From Candidatus Aminicenantota bacterium (GTDB taxonomy: Bacteria; Acidobacteriota; Aminicenantia; Aminicenantales; Aminicenantaceae), in assembly GCA_030670375.1 (NCBI GenBank), contig DAOVBT010000048.1, forward strand, positions 1 to 9,129: a DNA stretch of 9,129 nt, read 5' to 3'. The position numbers were made by a program, and so were the translations under genes. Positions 6,691 through 9,129 of this stretch are shown piece after piece. The notes under the pieces were generated by a model. The model saw nothing but the letters and a program-made list of their open reading frames with translations. It did not search any database and was not told where the DNA came from. Each line of letters starts with the position of its first letter. Positions within the stretch are counted from its first letter, which is position 1.

Positions 6691-8175
6691 ATGGAAAAGA
6701 ATTTACGGGTGGCGTTTGTTTCCGCTGAGGTATCTCCCTTTGCCAAACTAGGTGAGATGGCAGATGTGGCTTACTCTCTTCCAAAGCATCTTTCCTCGCT
6801 GGGAATGGATGTCTCTCTTTTCATGCCTAAATACCGGAGACCGGAGATCGACTCCCTTCCGATGGAACGGATCACCTCCAACCTTCCTGTCTATCTTGGG
6901 GATAGGACAGCCAAAGCAAGCGTGTTCAAGGGGGAACAAGGAAAGCATGATATCTATTTCATCGACAATCCCAAATACTTCTGGAGAGATCAGATATACG
7001 GGACAGGCACCAGAGAATACCTGGATAATGATGAAAGATTTATCTTTTTCAATAGAGCGGTATTGGAATTCCTGCATAAGCACAAATTACAGACCGATAT
7101 CATCCATTGCAACAATTGGCCCACAGCCTTGATCCCTGTTTTTCTCAGGACTCACTATACCAAAAAAAAACATTTTCATAAAACTGCCACGGTATTGACG
7201 CTGCATAATATTGCATACCAGGGAGAATATCCCCCTGATTCATTGATGCTAACCGGCCTCAACCTGAAATATTTCACTTCCCGGCACTTATCCCTTAAAG
7301 GAAAATTCAATTTTCTCAAAACTGGGATTATGTATGCTGATGTTCTCAACACGGTCAGTTCAACCTACAGGCGGGAAATCCTTACCAAAAAGCATGGGCT
7401 TGGCTTGGATGAAATTCTTCGCGGTCGCAAAGATGTCTTTTTCAGTGTTCGTAATGGTATAGATTATGAAGTATGGAACCCAGAGACCGATCCATATATC
7501 GCGGCCAACTATTCCTTTTCTAATCTTGATGCAAAAAAAACGTGCAAACGGGATTTGATCAAGGAGTTTGGCCTGTCGATCTCCACAAAAACTCCCGTCA
7601 TAGGAATTATCTCCTATATGAGAACACATAAGGGCTTTGATATTCTGCTGGATGCCATGGATGAACTTGTCAGGTTGGATATGGCTCTGGTCATCCTTGG
7701 GCAGGGTGAGGAACAGTATGAAAATCAATTCATTGAAATACAGAAAAAACATCCCGATAAAGTGGCTGTTCGGTTGGAAATGAATCCTGCTTTAGCCCAT
7801 AAAATGGCGGCAGGAGCGGATATATTCCTGATTCCCTCCCTGTATGAACCTTGCGGCTTGAATCAACTTTACAGTTTCAGGTATGCCACGGTGCCTGTGG
7901 TTCGCGGAACTGGAGGGCTTGAGGAAACCGTTCGCCCTTTCCACCCGAAAACATCAGAAGGCAATGGGTTCGTTTTCAAGGAATATTCATCTGCGGCCAT
8001 GCTCGAAGCTTTGAAAGAAGCCTTGAAATATTATAAAAAACCTGATCTATGGAAGAAGATTATATCTGAAGGGATGAAGGAAAACTTTTCCTGGGATAAT
8101 GCTGCACGAAGGTATATGAATCTTTATAAAAGTGCATTGGATATCAAAACAGGAGGAAAAACAAGACACCTATGA
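6691..8175 (+). CDS. glgA: GlgA-like GT5 glycosyltransferase with an altered active site
   Basis: It belongs to glycogen/starch synthases, GT-B enzymes that transfer glucose from ADP-glucose to an alpha-1,4-glucan. The 494 residues match the usual 480-490. The N-terminal GT5 domain (about 6-250) has FVSAEVSPFAK, LHNIAYQGEYP with His172, FNFLKTGIMYAD and RNGIDYEVWNP. The C-terminal domain has LAHKMAAGADIFLIPS, Glu386 in EPCGLNQLYSFRYATVPVVR (E. coli E377) and GTGGLEETV. Lys19 and Lys314 (E. coli K15, K305) are present. Residues that differ are Glu22 in KLGEMAD (normally KxGGLAD), Asn142 in HCNNW (normally HxHDW, D137) and Tyr309 in SYMRTHKGFD (normally SRLxxQKGFD, R300). The family is certain, but glycogen synthase activity is doubtful. 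An in-frame TAA at 6679-6681 excludes an upstream start. No Shine-Dalgarno site precedes 6691. It overlaps trxB by 4 nt. Confidence 0.85.
   Translation: MEKNLRVAFVSAEVSPFAKLGEMADVAYSLPKHLSSLGMDVSLFMPKYRRPEIDSLPMERITSNLPVYLGDRTAKASVFKGEQGKHDIYFIDNPKYFWRDQIYGTGTREYLDNDERFIFFNRAVLEFLHKHKLQTDIIHCNNWPTALIPVFLRTHYTKKKHFHKTATVLTLHNIAYQGEYPPDSLMLTGLNLKYFTSRHLSLKGKFNFLKTGIMYADVLNTVSSTYRREILTKKHGLGLDEILRGRKDVFFSVRNGIDYEVWNPETDPYIAANYSFSNLDAKKTCKRDLIKEFGLSISTKTPVIGIISYMRTHKGFDILLDAMDELVRLDMALVILGQGEEQYENQFIEIQKKHPDKVAVRLEMNPALAHKMAAGADIFLIPSLYEPCGLNQLYSFRYATVPVVRGTGGLEETVRPFHPKTSEGNGFVFKEYSSAAMLEALKEALKYYKKPDLWKKIISEGMKENFSWDNAARRYMNLYKSALDIKTGGKTRHL
8151..8156 (+). promoter_or_regulatory. Shine-Dalgarno-like site for trxB, long spacer
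   Basis: AGGAGG lies inside the end of glgA, 15 nt before the trxB ATG at 8172. The spacer is longer than optimal, so initiation probably also relies on ribosomes finishing glgA at the overlapping ATGA. Confidence 0.5.
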
Positions 8176-9092
8176 GTGAAACGAACGATGTCGTCATCAT
8201 CGGTGCAGGGCCTGCGGGTTTGGCTGCTGCCATTTATACGGGCCGGGCAAGGCTCGATACGCTCGTTTGCGAAAGAGCAACACCGGGCGGGCAGATTCTT
8301 CTCACGGATTTTATCGAAAATTATCCAGGATTTACCGAGGGCATTGCTCCATTCCAACTCATGGAGAACATCCGCAAACAAGCCGAAAGGTTTGGAGCCA
8401 AAATTGTGATGGATGACGTTCAGGAAATTCGCAAACAGGAAACGTTTTGGCAGATTCGCGGGAACAGAGGAGAATATAAGTCAAAGGCCGTTCTTGTTGC
8501 CACAGGTTCCAATCACCGCAAATTAGGCATAAAGGGAGAAGAACGATTGACCGGACGGGGAGTTTCCTTCTGTGCGACCTGCGACGGGGCCTTTTTCCAG
8601 GATAAAGTTGTGGCGGTTGTCGGCGGAGGAAACTGGGCTTTGACCGAGGCTCTTTTCCTGACAAGGTTTTGCAGGGAGGTTAAGATCATTCACCGCCGCG
8701 ACCAGCTCCGTGCTGAAAAAATTCTTCAAGAAAGGGCTTTCGATAATCCGAAGATCGAGGTGCTGTGGGATACGGTCGTGGCTAAGATTAACGGAGTTGA
8801 GAGCCTTGAATCTGTCACCGTCAGGAATGTTAAAGACAACAAGGCTTCCGAACTGGAGCTTGATGGGGTATTTATTTCCATCGGGACTATCCCGAATAAC
8901 AAAATCGTGGACAATCTCGCGGAGCTTAATGAGTGGGGTGAGGTGAAAGTCGGGAAAAACATGGCCACCGGTCAGCCAGGGCTTTATGCGGCGGGGGATG
9001 TAACCGATGCCTGTCCGGAACAAATGGCGACCGCGGTGGGAACAGGAGTGGCTGCAGCCCTAGCGATAACCGACTACCTGAATAATATTTGA
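8172..9092 (+). CDS. trxB: Thioredoxin reductase (NADPH), FAD-dependent
   Basis: This flavoenzyme passes electrons from NADPH through FAD and a redox disulphide to thioredoxin. The 306 residues are typical of the low-molecular-weight bacterial type. FAD binding is shown by GAGPAGLAAA (11-20), GGQILLT and YAAGDV (about 273-278). The active disulphide is C134-A-T-C137. The NADPH domain has GGGNWA (151-156) and HRRDQLRA (174-181); the HRR basic residues that hold the 2'-phosphate are intact, so NADPH use is expected. The second half of the first motif is unusual: GGGNWALTEA where most homologues read GGGDSAVEEA or similar. The ATG overlaps the glgA stop as ATGA, a sign of translational coupling in one transcript. 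The start gives the expected N-terminus. The gene is complete, and no further gene begins in the remaining 37 nt. Confidence 0.95.
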   Translation: MSETNDVVIIGAGPAGLAAAIYTGRARLDTLVCERATPGGQILLTDFIENYPGFTEGIAPFQLMENIRKQAERFGAKIVMDDVQEIRKQETFWQIRGNRGEYKSKAVLVATGSNHRKLGIKGEERLTGRGVSFCATCDGAFFQDKVVAVVGGGNWALTEALFLTRFCREVKIIHRRDQLRAEKILQERAFDNPKIEVLWDTVVAKINGVESLESVTVRNVKDNKASELELDGVFISIGTIPNNKIVDNLAELNEWGEVKVGKNMATGQPGLYAAGDVTDACPEQMATAVGTGVAAALAITDYLNNI

Positions 9093-9104
9093 CCCTATTA
9101 TTTT
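9081..9104 (+). terminator. Weak AT-only stem at the trxB end, doubtful terminator
   Basis: AATAATA (9081-9087) can pair with TATTATT (9096-9102), followed by two more T. The stem has no G-C pairs and overlaps the last trxB codons, so it would be a poor terminator. It is reported only because it is the sole candidate after trxB before the window ends. Confidence 0.15.
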
Positions 9105-9129
9105 GATGCTTTTTCTAGCTTTTCGATCT

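Noticed and set aside
8523..9023. 166-residue open frame on the minus strand inside trxB
   Set aside because: It is the longest antisense frame, but trxB motifs run throughout the + strand here; the frame has no family features.
9088..9120. Promoter starting with TTGACC at 9089 after trxB
   Set aside because: At 17 nt spacing the -10 position is TTTCTA, a poor match, and no gene start is visible before the window ends.

Overview
The window is a compact stretch of bacterial chromosome. All eight genes are on the + strand and there is no sign of mobile DNA, RNA genes or CRISPR. Base composition is moderate (high forties percent GC by eye). Bacterial Shine-Dalgarno sites, the MEP (non-mevalonate) isoprenoid route and bacterial glycogen synthase and thioredoxin reductase families all point to a bacterium. 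The order xseA-xseB-ispA-dxs-tlyA-nadK is a widespread bacterial arrangement, best known in Firmicutes. Here it is preceded by a ymdB-type phosphodiesterase gene and is not followed by argR/recN, so I do not assign a phylum.

Region 1 (1-6530) looks like one operon that begins upstream of the window. It holds the 3' part of a ymdB-like gene, xseA and xseB (exonuclease VII), ispA and dxs (isoprenoid precursors), tlyA (rRNA 2'-O-methyltransferase) and nadK (NAD kinase). Three neighbouring pairs overlap (14, 8 and 14 nt) and two are separated by 6 and 16 nt. The only real gap, 41 nt between dxs and tlyA, holds a near-perfect palindrome that includes the dxs stop codon. Dxs makes DXP for the MEP pathway and IspA condenses the resulting C5 units. 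NadK supplies the NADP pool used by reductive steps and, with TrxB, links the two halves of the window through NADPH.

Region 2 (6531-6690) is a 160-nt gap with small inverted repeats. It ends in a good sigma-70-type promoter only about 11 nt from the next ATG, which predicts a leaderless or nearly leaderless mRNA.

Region 3 (6691-9092) is a second transcription unit: a glgA-like GT5 glycosyltransferase overlapping trxB by 4 nt. The GlgA-like protein has the full family length but lacks several residues regarded as catalytic in glycogen synthase (the second Gly of KxGG, the Asp of HxHDW, and the Arg of SRLxxxKG).

I see no wholly new system. The points most worth a second look are the altered GlgA active site, its leaderless promoter, an SSB-tail-like C-terminus on XseB, a shortened loop in IspA, a rare Tyr in the TPP-binding motif of Dxs, and the palindrome at the end of dxs.
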